NCBI RefSeq assembly: GCF_004216695.1
Contig: NZ_SGXC01000001.1
Span: 2,728,001 to 2,792,000 of the forward strand
Source: Pigmentiphaga kullae
Lineage (GTDB): Bacteria; Pseudomonadota; Gammaproteobacteria; Burkholderiales; Burkholderiaceae_B
Reading direction: 5' to 3'
Length of the DNA: 64,000 nucleotides
Positions 1 through 8,436 of this stretch are shown here, in pieces. Under the pieces are notes generated by a model. It did not search any database and was not told the origin of the DNA. It was given only the letters and a program-made list of their open reading frames with translations. The translations under genes and the position numbers were made by a program. How positions within the stretch are numbered: the first letter of the stretch is position 1; every line of letters starts with the position of its first letter.

Positions 1-1320
1 AACACCAATGTGCGTGAGGGGGGGGAGTACCTGTCGTCGTATTGGCCAACGCTGCTGCCGGCTGCACTGGTCGTGCTTGTCGCAGCCCTGGTAGTGGCGG
101 GTTTGGTGGCGCTTGGCCGGCGTTCGGCGGGCCGTTCCCGTTGGGCGCGTGTTGTGCTGGTGTCCCTATTACTGGTCGGAACGGCCGCGCATGCCAGCAA
201 GCCATGGCGGCGTCTCCAGCCCGTGGCATTTTGGGTTAACTGGAACCTGTCCGTCCAACAACTGCGCGCGGACTGGGCCGACATGCAAGACGATCGCGAT
301 GCAGCCTTGGCCCGTGCTAAGGCGGTTCAGCCCGTTGTTTCTCGGCCTGGCCCGGCTACGGTTGTTCTGGTGATCTCTGATAGCGTCAATCGCGACAATC
401 TTTCGCTTTACGGCTATGCACGGGCCACCACACCGCGACTGATGGTTCAGCAACGTGAGTTGGGCGACAGCATGGTAGTGATGCGCCACGCTTGGTCGGT
501 CGACGCCAGTACATTACCGTCGCTGACTAACATGTTTTCGTTTGGACGCGCCGCCGGCGACGAGTCGCAGCACTTGCTGGCACTGGCCCGACAGGCCGGC
601 TACAAGACCTGGTGGATCAGTAATCACGACGATGTTGCGATCGAGCATCAGCATGGTCGACTGGCTGATGTGGTTGATTTCGTCAATCGTGAGCCTGGCC
701 GAATCACCCGATCGCTGGATGAGGAGATACTGGACTGCGTCCAGGAGGCGCTCGACGATCCCGCCGACACCAAATTCATCGTCGTGCATCTTCTCGGTGC
801 GCATCCGCATTACGAGAAGCGATTCCCCCTGGGAGACAACCCGTTCGACGACGAGGTGGACGCCGTGGAGGCGGGCATGATGCAACAGAAGCGGGCGAGC
901 TGGGTACGGCGTTCCAGGCATGCGTACGATGCCGCACTGCTGTATCACGATACGATCGTTTCACGGTTGTTGGACCAGACACGGGCAGCGGGTGAGGACC
1001 GGTCCAACGAGTACCTGGCGTGGATGTATCTGTCTGATCACGGTCAGGAGGTCGGACACGGCGGGAACCTGGTTGGGCATAGCCCCGGTACGCCGGCAGG
1101 CTATCGTATTCCGGCAATCGTCTGGCGCAATGCTTTGGCGAGTGCGCCGGCTACGGAGACGGCGCTGCGTCCCTTTCGCGCAGATTGGACAGGATGGACT
1201 GTCGCGGACCTGTTGCACCTGAGTTGGGCCGGCAAGGAGTACTCCCGGAGCGTTCTCTCAACCACCTATAAGTGGGTGGAGCCAGTTATCCCGGTGGAGG
1301 GCGTCAGCTTCAACGAGTAG
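1..1320 (+). CDS. Phosphoethanolamine transferase (EptA/CptA-like), 5' truncated by window edge
   Basis: This is the C-terminal part of an inner-membrane sulfatase-fold enzyme that moves phosphoethanolamine from phosphatidylethanolamine to lipid A or LPS core. The frame is open from base 1; a GTG at 10 exists, but family members carry about 100 more N-terminal residues with membrane helices, so the gene starts upstream. Numbering from that GTG, a membrane segment lies at about 15-37 and a second at 47-60. The alkaline-phosphatase-superfamily site ISDSVNRDN follows, with Ser125 as likely nucleophile (CptA-like; EptA has Thr), and a metal-binding DHGQE is at 343-347. Eight G residues (18-25) lie inside the coding frame. 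The gene ends tail to tail with the sensor kinase, overlapping it by 11 bp. The exact acceptor (lipid A or core heptose) cannot be told. Confidence 0.85.
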   Translation, partial: NTNVREGGEYLSSYWPTLLPAALVVLVAALVVAGLVALGRRSAGRSRWARVVLVSLLLVGTAAHASKPWRRLQPVAFWVNWNLSVQQLRADWADMQDDRDAALARAKAVQPVVSRPGPATVVLVISDSVNRDNLSLYGYARATTPRLMVQQRELGDSMVVMRHAWSVDASTLPSLTNMFSFGRAAGDESQHLLALARQAGYKTWWISNHDDVAIEHQHGRLADVVDFVNREPGRITRSLDEEILDCVQEALDDPADTKFIVVHLLGAHPHYEKRFPLGDNPFDDEVDAVEAGMMQQKRASWVRRSRHAYDAALLYHDTIVSRLLDQTRAAGEDRSNEYLAWMYLSDHGQEVGHGGNLVGHSPGTPAGYRIPAIVWRNALASAPATETALRPFRADWTGWTVADLLHLSWAGKEYSRSVLSTTYKWVEPVIPVEGVSFNE

Positions 1321-2695
1321 AAGCGTGGCCCGGACGCGACGAATTTTCTGAGTTCTCGGCATCGTGTCGCTGGTTTGGAACGCGCAGCCCAATAGCGGTA
1401 ACCGTGCCGGAGGATCGAGCAATGGGGGTGCCGCCGTGCATGCGTGCAATGGCGGCAACGATGGACAGGCCGAGGCCGTGGTTGCGTTGTCCTGTCGCAC
1501 CATTCGGGGCATCGCCACGGTAAAAACGCTGAAAAATGCGCTCCAGCTTGGCGGCACTGATTGCGTTGCCGGTGTTCTCGACTTCGATAGTCGAGGAAGT
1601 GTCGTTCCCCGACAGCCTGAGCAGCACGACAGTTCCCGCGGCGGCATGCCGCATCGCGTTCTCGATCAGATTGGAGATCGCGCGTTTCAGCAGCGACACG
1701 TCATACTCGCCGGCGACGTCGCCTACCGCGGAGACTGTGAGGCCTGCCTCTTCCAGTGTCGCCTCGTAATAGACCAGCACATCACGCAGCTCATTCAACA
1801 AGCTGTCGGAGTGGACTCGCCGGGCTTCCTCTCCCCGGTCTGCCTGAGCGAGGAAGAGCATATCTCCCACTATGGTTGTCATTCGATCCAATTCTTCGAG
1901 ATTGGACTCCAACGTATCGCGCAAAGACGGATCCGTAGCGCCACCAAGGAGGGCGAGTTCACTGCTCGCTGTCATGTTGGCAAGGGGGGTGCGCAATTCG
2001 TGAGCGACGTCCGCGCTGAATCCTTTTTGCTGCTCGTAAGCTTGATCAAGACGCAATAGCAGTGCATTGAACTGTTCGATCAATGGCTGAAGTTCAACCG
2101 GTTGCGAAGAGCCATCTAATTGCGAATGAAGTCGCCGACCGGGAATCGACTGCATTTGCGAGACAAGGTGGCTGACCGGTGCCAAGCCGCGTTTGACCAG
2201 GAAGAAACTGAACGCAGATACGACTGAGGCGCTGCCCAAGGCAACGACAAGAAGTGTGGCGGCAAGCTGCTGCAGCAGTTGATCGTCTCGTTGGGTGGCG
2301 ACTGAGAGAACGGCCGTAGTTAGGACATTCTCGGAAGCAGCAGTATTCAGCGAGAAGCGATGGGAACGTTTGGCCCCTGCCACTGCCGAGCGACTCGCGT
2401 AGATCATGTTGCCGCGAGTGTCCGTGAGCGCTAGCGAGATGTCTGTTCGGTCGCCAAAAAGGTCATCCAACTTGTGATTAAAAAGCGGGGCTTGCTCTGG
2501 CTGGCTATGTTCTGAGGACAGGTGTCTGACGAGTCGTTCATACTGAAAAAGCTGACTCTTCTGACGATCGTCAAGTTGGATCGCTGTTGCAACGTAGACA
2601 ACGATGCTGACTATTGCCAAGCCACAAAATGTCAACAGAGCTAGGCGATAGGAAAGTCGCTTCCCCAGCGAGTGACCCTTACTCAGGCGTGGCAT
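1310..2695 (-). CDS. Heavy-metal-type sensor histidine kinase (CusS/IrlS-like)
   Basis: A 461-residue membrane sensor kinase, partner of the adjacent response regulator. Membrane helices at about 16-38 and 143-166 bracket a periplasmic sensor of roughly 105 residues. A HAMP linker leads to the H-box FSADVAHELRTP with phospho-acceptor His232. The ATPase domain has an N-box (NLIEN, 342-346), a G1 box reading ENTGNAI instead of DxGxG, and a G2 box GLGL (407-410). The relaxed G1 box is usual in the CusS/IrlS heavy-metal kinases, so it need not mean inactivity. The ATG at 2695 lies 17 bp inside the regulator gene, implying translational coupling; a longer in-frame reading would merely overlap the regulator. 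The ligand is unknown; copper, silver or another divalent metal is a family-based guess. Confidence 0.88.
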   Translation of the reverse strand: MPRLSKGHSLGKRLSYRLALLTFCGLAIVSIVVYVATAIQLDDRQKSQLFQYERLVRHLSSEHSQPEQAPLFNHKLDDLFGDRTDISLALTDTRGNMIYASRSAVAGAKRSHRFSLNTAASENVLTTAVLSVATQRDDQLLQQLAATLLVVALGSASVVSAFSFFLVKRGLAPVSHLVSQMQSIPGRRLHSQLDGSSQPVELQPLIEQFNALLLRLDQAYEQQKGFSADVAHELRTPLANMTASSELALLGGATDPSLRDTLESNLEELDRMTTIVGDMLFLAQADRGEEARRVHSDSLLNELRDVLVYYEATLEEAGLTVSAVGDVAGEYDVSLLKRAISNLIENAMRHAAAGTVVLLRLSGNDTSSTIEVENTGNAISAAKLERIFQRFYRGDAPNGATGQRNHGLGLSIVAAIARMHGGTPIARSSGTVTAIGLRVPNQRHDAENSENSSRPGHASTR

Positions 2696-3374
2696 GTCGA
2701 TCTTCGAGAATGTAGCCGACGCCGCGCACGGTATGCAGCAAGGGCTTGGAGAAGGGGGCATCCAGCTTGAGTCTCAGGCGGCGTATCGCGACTTCGACCA
2801 CATTCGTTTCGGTGTCGAAGTTGATGTTCCAGACCTGTTCGGAGATGAAAGTCCTGGTGAGAGCTCGGCCGCGATGTTCCAGGAACAGCTTCAGGAGCGC
2901 GAATTCTTTCGGGCTCAGGTCAAGGATCTCGGCACTTCGACGGGCCCGATGCTTCACCAAGTCAACTTCGAGGTCAGCCAGCTTCAGGATGGTTTCCGAT
3001 GCCGTGGCCGAGCTTGCCTGTCCACGGCGCAATAATGCCTCGACGCGGGCGATGAGTTCGGAGAACGAGAAAGGCTTGGTCAGGTAGTCATCGGCGCCTG
3101 CCCGCAGTCCCTTGACGCGATCGTCGACATCGCTCTTGGCCGTCAGCATCAGAACCGGCGTTTTTCGGGTCTTGCGCAGAACCTGAAGGATTGAAAAGCC
3201 GTCCAGACCCGGCAGCATCCAGTCGAGAATGATCAAGTCGTAGTCGAACTCGACGGCCAAGTGGAGCCCGTCGAGCCCGGTGCTGGCAACGTCCACCTGG
3301 TACCCCTCTTCCTGAAGGCCCCGGGCCAGATAGGCGGCTAGCTTGGATTCGTCTTCGACAACGAGTAGCTTCAT
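2679..3374 (-). CDS. OmpR-family response regulator (CusR/CopR/IrlR-like)
   Basis: A 231-residue DNA-binding response regulator. The receiver domain shows the acidic pocket at Glu7-Asp8, phospho-acceptor Asp51 in LIILDW, Thr78 and Lys100 in LTKPF. A winged-helix output domain fills the C-terminal half (DLSPKEFALLKLF and VVEVAIRRLRLKLD). The chosen ATG at 3374 fits the canonical start MKLLVVEDE; upstream in-frame sequence is not conserved in the family. It is the first gene of a two-gene operon with the kinase. A CopR-box-like inverted repeat about 210 bp upstream (3583-3598) suggests autoregulation. The neighbouring phosphoethanolamine transferase recalls pmrCAB loci, but orientation and sequence type favour a metal-responsive system. 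Confidence 0.9.
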   Translation of the reverse strand: MKLLVVEDESKLAAYLARGLQEEGYQVDVASTGLDGLHLAVEFDYDLIILDWMLPGLDGFSILQVLRKTRKTPVLMLTAKSDVDDRVKGLRAGADDYLTKPFSFSELIARVEALLRRGQASSATASETILKLADLEVDLVKHRARRSAEILDLSPKEFALLKLFLEHRGRALTRTFISEQVWNINFDTETNVVEVAIRRLRLKLDAPFSKPLLHTVRGVGYILEDRHATPE

Positions 3375-3582
3375 TTGAGAACTTGTTGGTTGATACGCAC
3401 AACGTTCGAGTTGTGGTCGATGGGCTGACGGGCACGCGTTCTGGGAGAGAGGCGTTACCCACTCAGAGCGGTGGTCAATCTTCAGCTTCATGGTGGACTT
3501 CTTGATTCTTGCAAAGGAGTACCCCTTGTCTGACCGCGGATCCATGATAGAAAAGCGACCGTAACCGCCCACTGTCGGGAAC

Positions 3583-3598
3583 ATTACATTTATGTCAT
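3583..3598. promoter_or_regulatory. CopR/CusR-box-like inverted repeat
   Basis: ATTACAT (3583-3589), a TT spacer and ATGTCAT (3592-3598) form an inverted repeat with one mismatch. Heavy-metal OmpR-family regulators bind sites of this architecture. It lies upstream of the response regulator and could also have served a rightward promoter for the now truncated mntP stump. The rest of 3375-3642 holds no recognisable gene. Confidence 0.45.
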
Positions 3599-3642
3599 CT
3601 GATCTCTGGAAAACATGATGGTCGTTCTTTCGTAACTGCTAA

Positions 3643-4029
3643 GGCCCGGTCGGGCATGTGGCCTGTTCGTTCGTATTGCTGGCCGGCCTGGGCGGGCACA
3701 TTATCTACGAAGCGGCTCGGGGCGATGCCCAGGGCGATACCGAGAGCGCGCGAAAGGGCGGGCTGGTTTCCTTGGCGATTACGGGGCTTGCCACCAGCAT
3801 CGATGCCATGGAGGTCGGAGTGGGACTGGCCTTCGTGGACGTCAACATCTTCGTTGTCGCTGCGGTGATCGGGTTATGCACCTGTGTGATGGTGACGATC
3901 GGGATCCTGGCGGGGCGGGCGTTGAGTGCCTTGGTCGGGAAGCGCGCTGAGATGATGGGTGGGGTGGTTCTCATTGGTGTCGGTGCGACGATTCTCTATG
4001 AACACTTGCGCGCACCTGCTCTGGTCTAG
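3643..4029 (+). pseudogene. mntP: mntP remnant (manganese efflux pump, C-terminal two thirds)
   Basis: The encoded product closely resembles the end of MntP, an inner-membrane manganese exporter: FVLLAGLGG, then the signature [20 protein letters not shown], then two more hydrophobic helices. Full MntP is about 190 residues; only about 125 remain. A stop codon (TAA at 3640) precedes the frame, and the N-terminal helices are absent from the sequence upstream. A GTG at 3658 could start translation of a fragment lacking part of the conserved transport core. No yybP-ykoY manganese riboswitch was recognised upstream. It is the first of four gene stumps in a row. Confidence 0.75.
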
Positions 4030-4109
4030 GCGTTGCGGGATCTGGTCTTGTTCCCACCGCGAGTTACGACTGTGCTGGAGATGGTCGATGAAAGTGACCT
4101 GCGGAGGCT

Positions 4110-4213
4110 CGGTGGCCATAGGTATCTACTTTCGACCATGGATATCGACTCTCCGTAGCCGACGATGATGTGATCGAGCAGACGGACGTCCAGAATTGCC
4201 AGGCATTTGCCTG
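4110..4213 (-). pseudogene. radC: radC C-terminal fragment
   Basis: On the minus strand a short stretch reads AILDVRLLDHIIVGYGESIS, the conserved C-terminal segment of RadC/JAB-domain proteins. It is nearly the same as the end of the frameshifted radC at 38691-39210 (EILDVRLLDHVIVGYGASAS). Nothing of the HxHPSG metal site or the N-terminal region is present, so only about 30 residues survive. The left junction runs into unrelated sequence near 4110, the right junction into a lysR stump. Confidence 0.65.
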
Positions 4214-4243
4214 GTGCATGCTCTGAGACTGCTTGCTCGCGCT

Positions 4244-4516
4244 TTACGCGGTGCCAAGCGTCTGCCGCAGTTGCCTGGCCTCCCGGGTCAGTTCGATTCG
4301 CAGCGCCTGCAACGGGCCCTCGATGGCCCGGCTGCGGGACACTATGAGCGAAATGGGCGGCAGCGGCGTTCCGAGTTGAATCGGCAGGATGCTGATGCTG
4401 CGCAGTTGTTTGTAGCGATGCGCGGCGGACGTCGGCGATGCCGTGATCAGGCCGCCTTGCTCGACCAGGCTCAGGTTGGACAGGAAGTTGGACGCGTGGG
4501 ACGAGATGGTATCCCA
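4244..4516 (-). pseudogene. LysR-family regulator, C-terminal remnant
   Basis: About 90 residues match the last part of a LysR effector-binding domain: a segment around SLVEQGGLITASP, then LPIQLGTPLPPISLIVSRSRA and GPLQALRIELTREARQL before the stop at 4244. No helix-turn-helix half is present to the right, where the sequence changes to a GNAT stump on the other strand. It cannot act as a transcription factor. Confidence 0.6.
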
Positions 4517-4823
4517 ACAGTGGAACTGGATCCTTGTCACGGTCGTGGGCGACGAAGTCATCGGGGTACTTCAACTCACGCTGATCCCAGGGTTGTCACG
4601 CAGCGGGACGAAACGAGCCCAGATCGAGGGGGTCAGGGTGAAGACGTCGGCTCGAGGGCAATCTGTCGGCAAATCTCTCATGCAATTCGCGCTGGCCATA
4701 TCGAGAGAGCACGGCTGCGGCTTGGTGCAGCTGACTACGGACAAACGGCGCCCCGACGCCAAGCGCTTCTACGAGTCATTGGGATTCGAGGCGACACATG
4801 AAGGAATGAAACTTGTGTGGTGA
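4506..4823 (+). pseudogene. GNAT acetyltransferase, 5'-truncated
   Basis: The frame encodes the C-terminal 100 or so residues of a GNAT N-acetyltransferase: VVGDEVIGVLQLTLIPGLS, the strand before the acetyl-CoA site (AQIEGVRV), the pyrophosphate-binding loop region SARGQSVGKSL and the end ARRFYESLGF-like segment AKRFYESLGF. Normal members are about 150 residues; the first 45-50 are missing and replaced by sequence antisense to the lysR stump. An ATG at 4506 might still be used. The substrate cannot be told. Confidence 0.65.
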
Positions 4824-4830
4824 TCGCCTA

Positions 4831-5796
4831 CTACAAGCCAGCGTGCGTGAGGTCCTCGCCGAAGATCGGTTCGTCGTAGTGTTCGAGTCCAAGCATCCTG
4901 ATCTTTTTGCCCCGCATCTTGACGCATTCATCGATAAAGACATCGAGAGAACGAAGGTTCGCGTCCGCACGATGGACCAGACCTCCTTCTTGAACAATAC
5001 GCCCGCTGTTCAGCCGCAGTCCATGGAGGATGCCAGCGTCGATTTCGCGGCGGACTGCGAAAATCGGCATCAGCGCGACGGCACCCAGACTCATTCTCAG
5101 TAGCCGCTTGGCATACTCGACGTCATTCAATTCAGCCATGATCTGCGGATAGTCATTGTTGCTGCCGAAGACCTGATCGGACATCAGCCGCTGACCCGTT
5201 TTCTCCTCGAAGCGGATGAATGGCCACTCACGCAACTGGTCGATGCTTACGATGCGTCTGCGCGCAAGCGGATGCGCCCTGCCAACGACAAAAACCTGTT
5301 CGACGCTGACCATCGGGGTCGAGATCAGATTGGGATTGGTCTGGGGAAATACGGCGAAGCCGACATCGACGGATCGTTGAAGGACTCGAGTGACCGAGTC
5401 GTCCGTCTGCTCCGTGGCGTGAAAAATCAGGTTCACGCCCCGGTGCTCTGTCACGAACTCTTCAATGAGGTCGCCGTAGACGTAGGCAATGGAAATGTTG
5501 GATCCGGCAATGCGCAATGTGCCGGTCAGCTTGGCTTCCGGCGACTTGTTGAACTCATCTTTGATCTCGCCGATTTCGGCAAAGATTTTTTCGATTGAGG
5601 TCAGCAGTCGAAGACCCGCTGGGGTTGCATAGGTCTTCGGTCTTGCACGTACCAACAATGGCTCGCCAAGCTCATCTTCAAGAGTTCCGATCTGATGACT
5701 CAATGCGGACTTGGTGAGGTTGAGCTGCTTAGCTGCGGTTTGAAAGCTTCCAACCCGCGCAATCAGGCGTAACGCTTCCAGTTGCCGTAACTCCAA
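4831..5796 (-). CDS. LysR-family transcriptional regulator of cluster A
   Basis: A complete 321-residue LysR regulator. The N-terminal winged helix-turn-helix is clear (MELRQLEALRLIARVGSF, then AAKQLNLTKSALSHQIGTLE), followed by an effector-binding domain of two alpha/beta lobes. It is divergent from the cupin gene at 6169 with 372 bp between, the usual layout for a LysR activator controlling an adjacent catabolic operon. The intergenic stretch contains a LysR-box-like repeat at 6084-6103. The effector is probably the substrate or an intermediate of cluster A; this is inference. Confidence 0.88.
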   Translation of the reverse strand: MELRQLEALRLIARVGSFQTAAKQLNLTKSALSHQIGTLEDELGEPLLVRARPKTYATPAGLRLLTSIEKIFAEIGEIKDEFNKSPEAKLTGTLRIAGSNISIAYVYGDLIEEFVTEHRGVNLIFHATEQTDDSVTRVLQRSVDVGFAVFPQTNPNLISTPMVSVEQVFVVGRAHPLARRRIVSIDQLREWPFIRFEEKTGQRLMSDQVFGSNNDYPQIMAELNDVEYAKRLLRMSLGAVALMPIFAVRREIDAGILHGLRLNSGRIVQEGGLVHRADANLRSLDVFIDECVKMRGKKIRMLGLEHYDEPIFGEDLTHAGL

Positions 5797-6083
5797 TTCA
5801 TTCTCCCGCGGACCTGGTACTGACGCAATGGTGCGTGGCCCGAATTATACGGGTGCCTCTGAGTGTCGGGCGAGTCCAAACCGGCTTCGGTACGCGACCG
5901 CGAGCCAATGTTCGGTCGAAAAGCGTTTCTTCAGTTGATCCCGGCGGTGAGGCGTCGCGGCTGCGTCTTCTGCGATCGAGCGAGTTGTGGACGCTTATCT
6001 CGCGCCACTCTTGGCCCTAGGGATAGCACCTATACAAAGCACTGGAGCTCTCGAATAAAGTTGCGCCAATTGTTCAAATTAAT

Positions 6084-6103
6084 TCATCTTAATAAATAGA
6101 TGA
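6084..6103. promoter_or_regulatory. LysR-box-like inverted repeat upstream of cluster A
   Basis: TCATCT (6084-6089) and AGATGA (6098-6103) form a perfect inverted repeat with an 8-bp A/T spacer, near the centre of an AT-rich promoter region. Upstream lies a second AT-rich element (TTCAAATTAATT). The other part of the 372-bp gap (5797-6050) shows no gene and no clear structure. Confidence 0.4.
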
Positions 6104-6168
6104 TCAAATAATTTTTGACTTAACGGGTTGTGGGCTTGTTAGCACCTCAGCCGAGCTTGGGGATTTCA

Positions 6169-6741
6169 ATGGCAAAGACAACTAAAGAGTTCGTGACCTA
6201 CTGGGGGCCGTCCATCGCTGATTGGGGCAACGGCCCCGATAAGCGCTTCGTCATCGAGCGTGACGAGGAGTTGCTGAAGAACGGCACCGACGGCGGCCGC
6301 AAGATGGAGAAGATCTCGTTGAATGACATCTTCACCGAAGATGTGGTGACGGGCGTTGACATGCAGAACGGATTTTTGCCGCTGGTTCTCTTTGCCAACG
6401 AAGACCTCATCATCGAGGTCGCGAACTGCGACTGCGAGCAAGGCGGCTGGCATCGGAATATGGGTGCCGATGAATGGGCGTTTCAGTACAAGGGGTCCAG
6501 AACGATCCGCTCGGAGACTGGGCCCGTGACGATCAATGAAGGTGAAATGACGGTCATCCCGCGCGGTGTCGCTCACCAGAATGTCGGACACGGACCGAAT
6601 ATCGAGATCACGATCTACTCCAAAAAGCCACTTGTGCGTTTGTGCCCGACCGAGCCAGAGCGCGCGCGCGAGCGTATGCGCATCAAAGATGGCAAGCCGT
6701 TGGTGCCACCTGTGACGTTGGACCAGCCGTTCGACGAGTGA
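6169..6741 (+). CDS. Cupin-domain protein, possible ring-cleavage dioxygenase
   Basis: A 190-residue cytosolic cupin, first gene of cluster A. Cupin motif 1 (GGWHRNMGADEWAFQYKG) supplies likely metal ligands His95 and Glu102; motif 2 (GEMTVIPRGVAHQNV) supplies His136. Motif 1 has HxN where many members have HxH, so the metal site may have three protein ligands, as in 3-hydroxyanthranilate-type dioxygenases. It is longer than a bare cupin. ATG 6169 was chosen over an upstream GTG (6130) because a GGGGA motif precedes it and the protein begins sensibly there. Context suggests opening of an aromatic or N-heterocyclic ring, but a decarboxylase or isomerase role is possible. Confidence 0.7.
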   Translation: MAKTTKEFVTYWGPSIADWGNGPDKRFVIERDEELLKNGTDGGRKMEKISLNDIFTEDVVTGVDMQNGFLPLVLFANEDLIIEVANCDCEQGGWHRNMGADEWAFQYKGSRTIRSETGPVTINEGEMTVIPRGVAHQNVGHGPNIEITIYSKKPLVRLCPTEPERARERMRIKDGKPLVPPVTLDQPFDE

Positions 6742-6825
6742 GGTGAGTGGGCGAGGGGCGTCTTGATCGCGATGTGCGGATCGTGACGTCTTGACGTCCC
6801 TTAATTGACTTCAATGGGGTCTCCA

Positions 6826-7500
6826 ATGGATCAACTGTTTTTCGAGCCTGGCCTCGTCACAACGAGAGAGGGACTTCAAGCGCTAGGGCTAGCCCACAAC
6901 CCGATGACTGCGCTTGTCGTGCCCCGACCGATTGGCTGGATAAGCACGCGCAGTGTTGATGGCGTTCCCAACATCGCTCCGTTCTCGTTCTCGAACATGG
7001 TTTCCCAGAATCCTCCGATGGTCATGTTCTGTGCCAACGCGGTGCATGAGGAGGGCGGGGATAAGGATTCGCTGAAGAACGCGCGGGAGACGGGGGAGTT
7101 TGTCTATAACCTTGCCACCTTCGACTTGCGAGAGCAGATGAACGAGAGTTCTGCGACGCTCAGCCGTCATGTGAACGAGTTCGAGCATGCGGGTTTGACG
7201 GAAGCCGAGTGCCGGTATGTCAGTGCCCCACGAATTCTCGAGTCGCCGGTGTCGCTGGAGTGCAAGGTCGCAAAGATCGTGGATCTTCCGCGTACAAGCG
7301 AAGCAGGGCTACCCAATACCATGACTATCGGGCGAGTGGTGGGGGTTCATCTCCATAAGAGCCTGATCAGGGACGGGTTGGTAGACACGCTCGGCGTCAT
7401 GCCCCTTGCTCGGTTGGGTTACCTCGACTACGGCACATGCGGCAATGTCTTCGTGATGGACCGTCCGGCCAGCCCGGGCCCTGTCTTGCGGAGTTGCTGA
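6826..7500 (+). CDS. Flavin reductase-like FMN-binding split-barrel protein
   Basis: A 224-residue flavoprotein of the DIM6/NTAB (flavin reductase-like) family. The hallmark region is PRPIGWISTRSVDGVPNIAPFSFSN split by its FMN-binding loop, followed by NARETGEFVYNLAT. Start at ATG 6826 is preferred because GGGG lies six bases before it; ATG 6814 lacks such a site. Such proteins either hand reduced flavin to a monooxygenase or act on substrates directly. A second, HpaC-type reductase is encoded at 14935, so this one may have a separate task. The stop overlaps the start of the next gene (TGATG), so it is cotranslated with the ABC transporter genes. Confidence 0.8.
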   Translation: MDQLFFEPGLVTTREGLQALGLAHNPMTALVVPRPIGWISTRSVDGVPNIAPFSFSNMVSQNPPMVMFCANAVHEEGGDKDSLKNARETGEFVYNLATFDLREQMNESSATLSRHVNEFEHAGLTEAECRYVSAPRILESPVSLECKVAKIVDLPRTSEAGLPNTMTIGRVVGVHLHKSLIRDGLVDTLGVMPLARLGYLDYGTCGNVFVMDRPASPGPVLRSC

Positions 7501-8420
7501 TGTCTGCCCAATTCATCATCGAGCAGTTGATGCACGGTGTCGGCTACGGGCTGATGCTGTTTTTGATGGCGGCTGGTCTCACGCTGGTGTTCGGCATCAT
7601 GGACACGTTGAATCTTTCGCACGGCTCGCTGTTCATGGTTGGTGCCTACATCTCATCAACCGTGCACCAGTACATGCACTCGTTCGTCCTCGCCGTGGCA
7701 GTTGCCGTGATCGGAACGATGCTGCTGGCCGCCGTGCTCGAGCGGATATTGTTCCGTCGCCTCTATGCCGCCGACCATCTGGTGCAAGTCGTGGCAACCG
7801 TCGGAGTGATATTCGTGGCGGATAGCCTCGTCATGATGATTTGGGGTGAAGCGCCGTTGATGGCATCGACTCCCCATGCCTTGTCCGGCCCGCTTTATCT
7901 CACCGAAGATTGGCCGTATCCGTCATATCGCTTCGTTGTGCTGGCGGCTGGCCTCGGCGTAGCCGGCCTGCTGTATGTACTGGTGAACCATACCAGACTG
8001 GGAATGCTGGTCAGGGCGGGCGCATCCAACCGTCAGATGGCGGAACTCATGGGACTACGTGTCAAGCGGGTGTTCATGGTCGTGTTCGTGTTGGGCGCAG
8101 CGCTGGCCGGCCTTGCTGGATCCTTGATGGCGCCCATCAGTGCCGTTCAGGTGGGCATGGGAGAGGGAATCATGATCCCGGCATTTGCGGTGATTGTGAT
8201 CGGCGGCATCGGGTCGATGCGGGGTGCCTTGATTGCTGCGCTTCTTGTGGGCGTTGTGGAGGCGCTCGGAAAAATCTTGGGGCCTCCAACGCTCAAGCTT
8301 TGGTTGTCGCCAGCGGTCGTGGCCGACGTTCTACCTTCGTTGACGAGCATGTTGATGTTCCTGTTGATGATAGGCGTACTCATGTTCAAGCCTCGGGGGT
8401 TGTTCCCCGCCCGTGGATAA
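7500..8420 (+). CDS. Branched-chain-type ABC transporter permease (LivH-like)
   Basis: A 306-residue inner-membrane permease of the LivH family with about eight hydrophobic helices. Family segments include LVFGIMDTLNLSHGSLFMVGAY near the start and the conserved cytoplasmic loop MLVRAGASNRQMAELMG that contacts the ATPase. ATG 7500 overlaps the previous stop by one base. It forms a full importer with the LivM-, LivG-, LivF- and LivK-like products that follow directly. In catabolic clusters such importers usually take up aromatic acids or related organic acids rather than leucine. Confidence 0.9.
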   Translation: MSAQFIIEQLMHGVGYGLMLFLMAAGLTLVFGIMDTLNLSHGSLFMVGAYISSTVHQYMHSFVLAVAVAVIGTMLLAAVLERILFRRLYAADHLVQVVATVGVIFVADSLVMMIWGEAPLMASTPHALSGPLYLTEDWPYPSYRFVVLAAGLGVAGLLYVLVNHTRLGMLVRAGASNRQMAELMGLRVKRVFMVVFVLGAALAGLAGSLMAPISAVQVGMGEGIMIPAFAVIVIGGIGSMRGALIAALLVGVVEALGKILGPPTLKLWLSPAVVADVLPSLTSMLMFLLMIGVLMFKPRGLFPARG

Positions 8421-8436
8421 GCGGAGCAATCGCAAG

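Noticed and set aside
1310-2761. Longer start for the sensor kinase at 2761
   Set aside because: The extra 22 residues would overlap the response regulator end by 83 bp and are not conserved; ATG 2695 gives the normal N-terminus.
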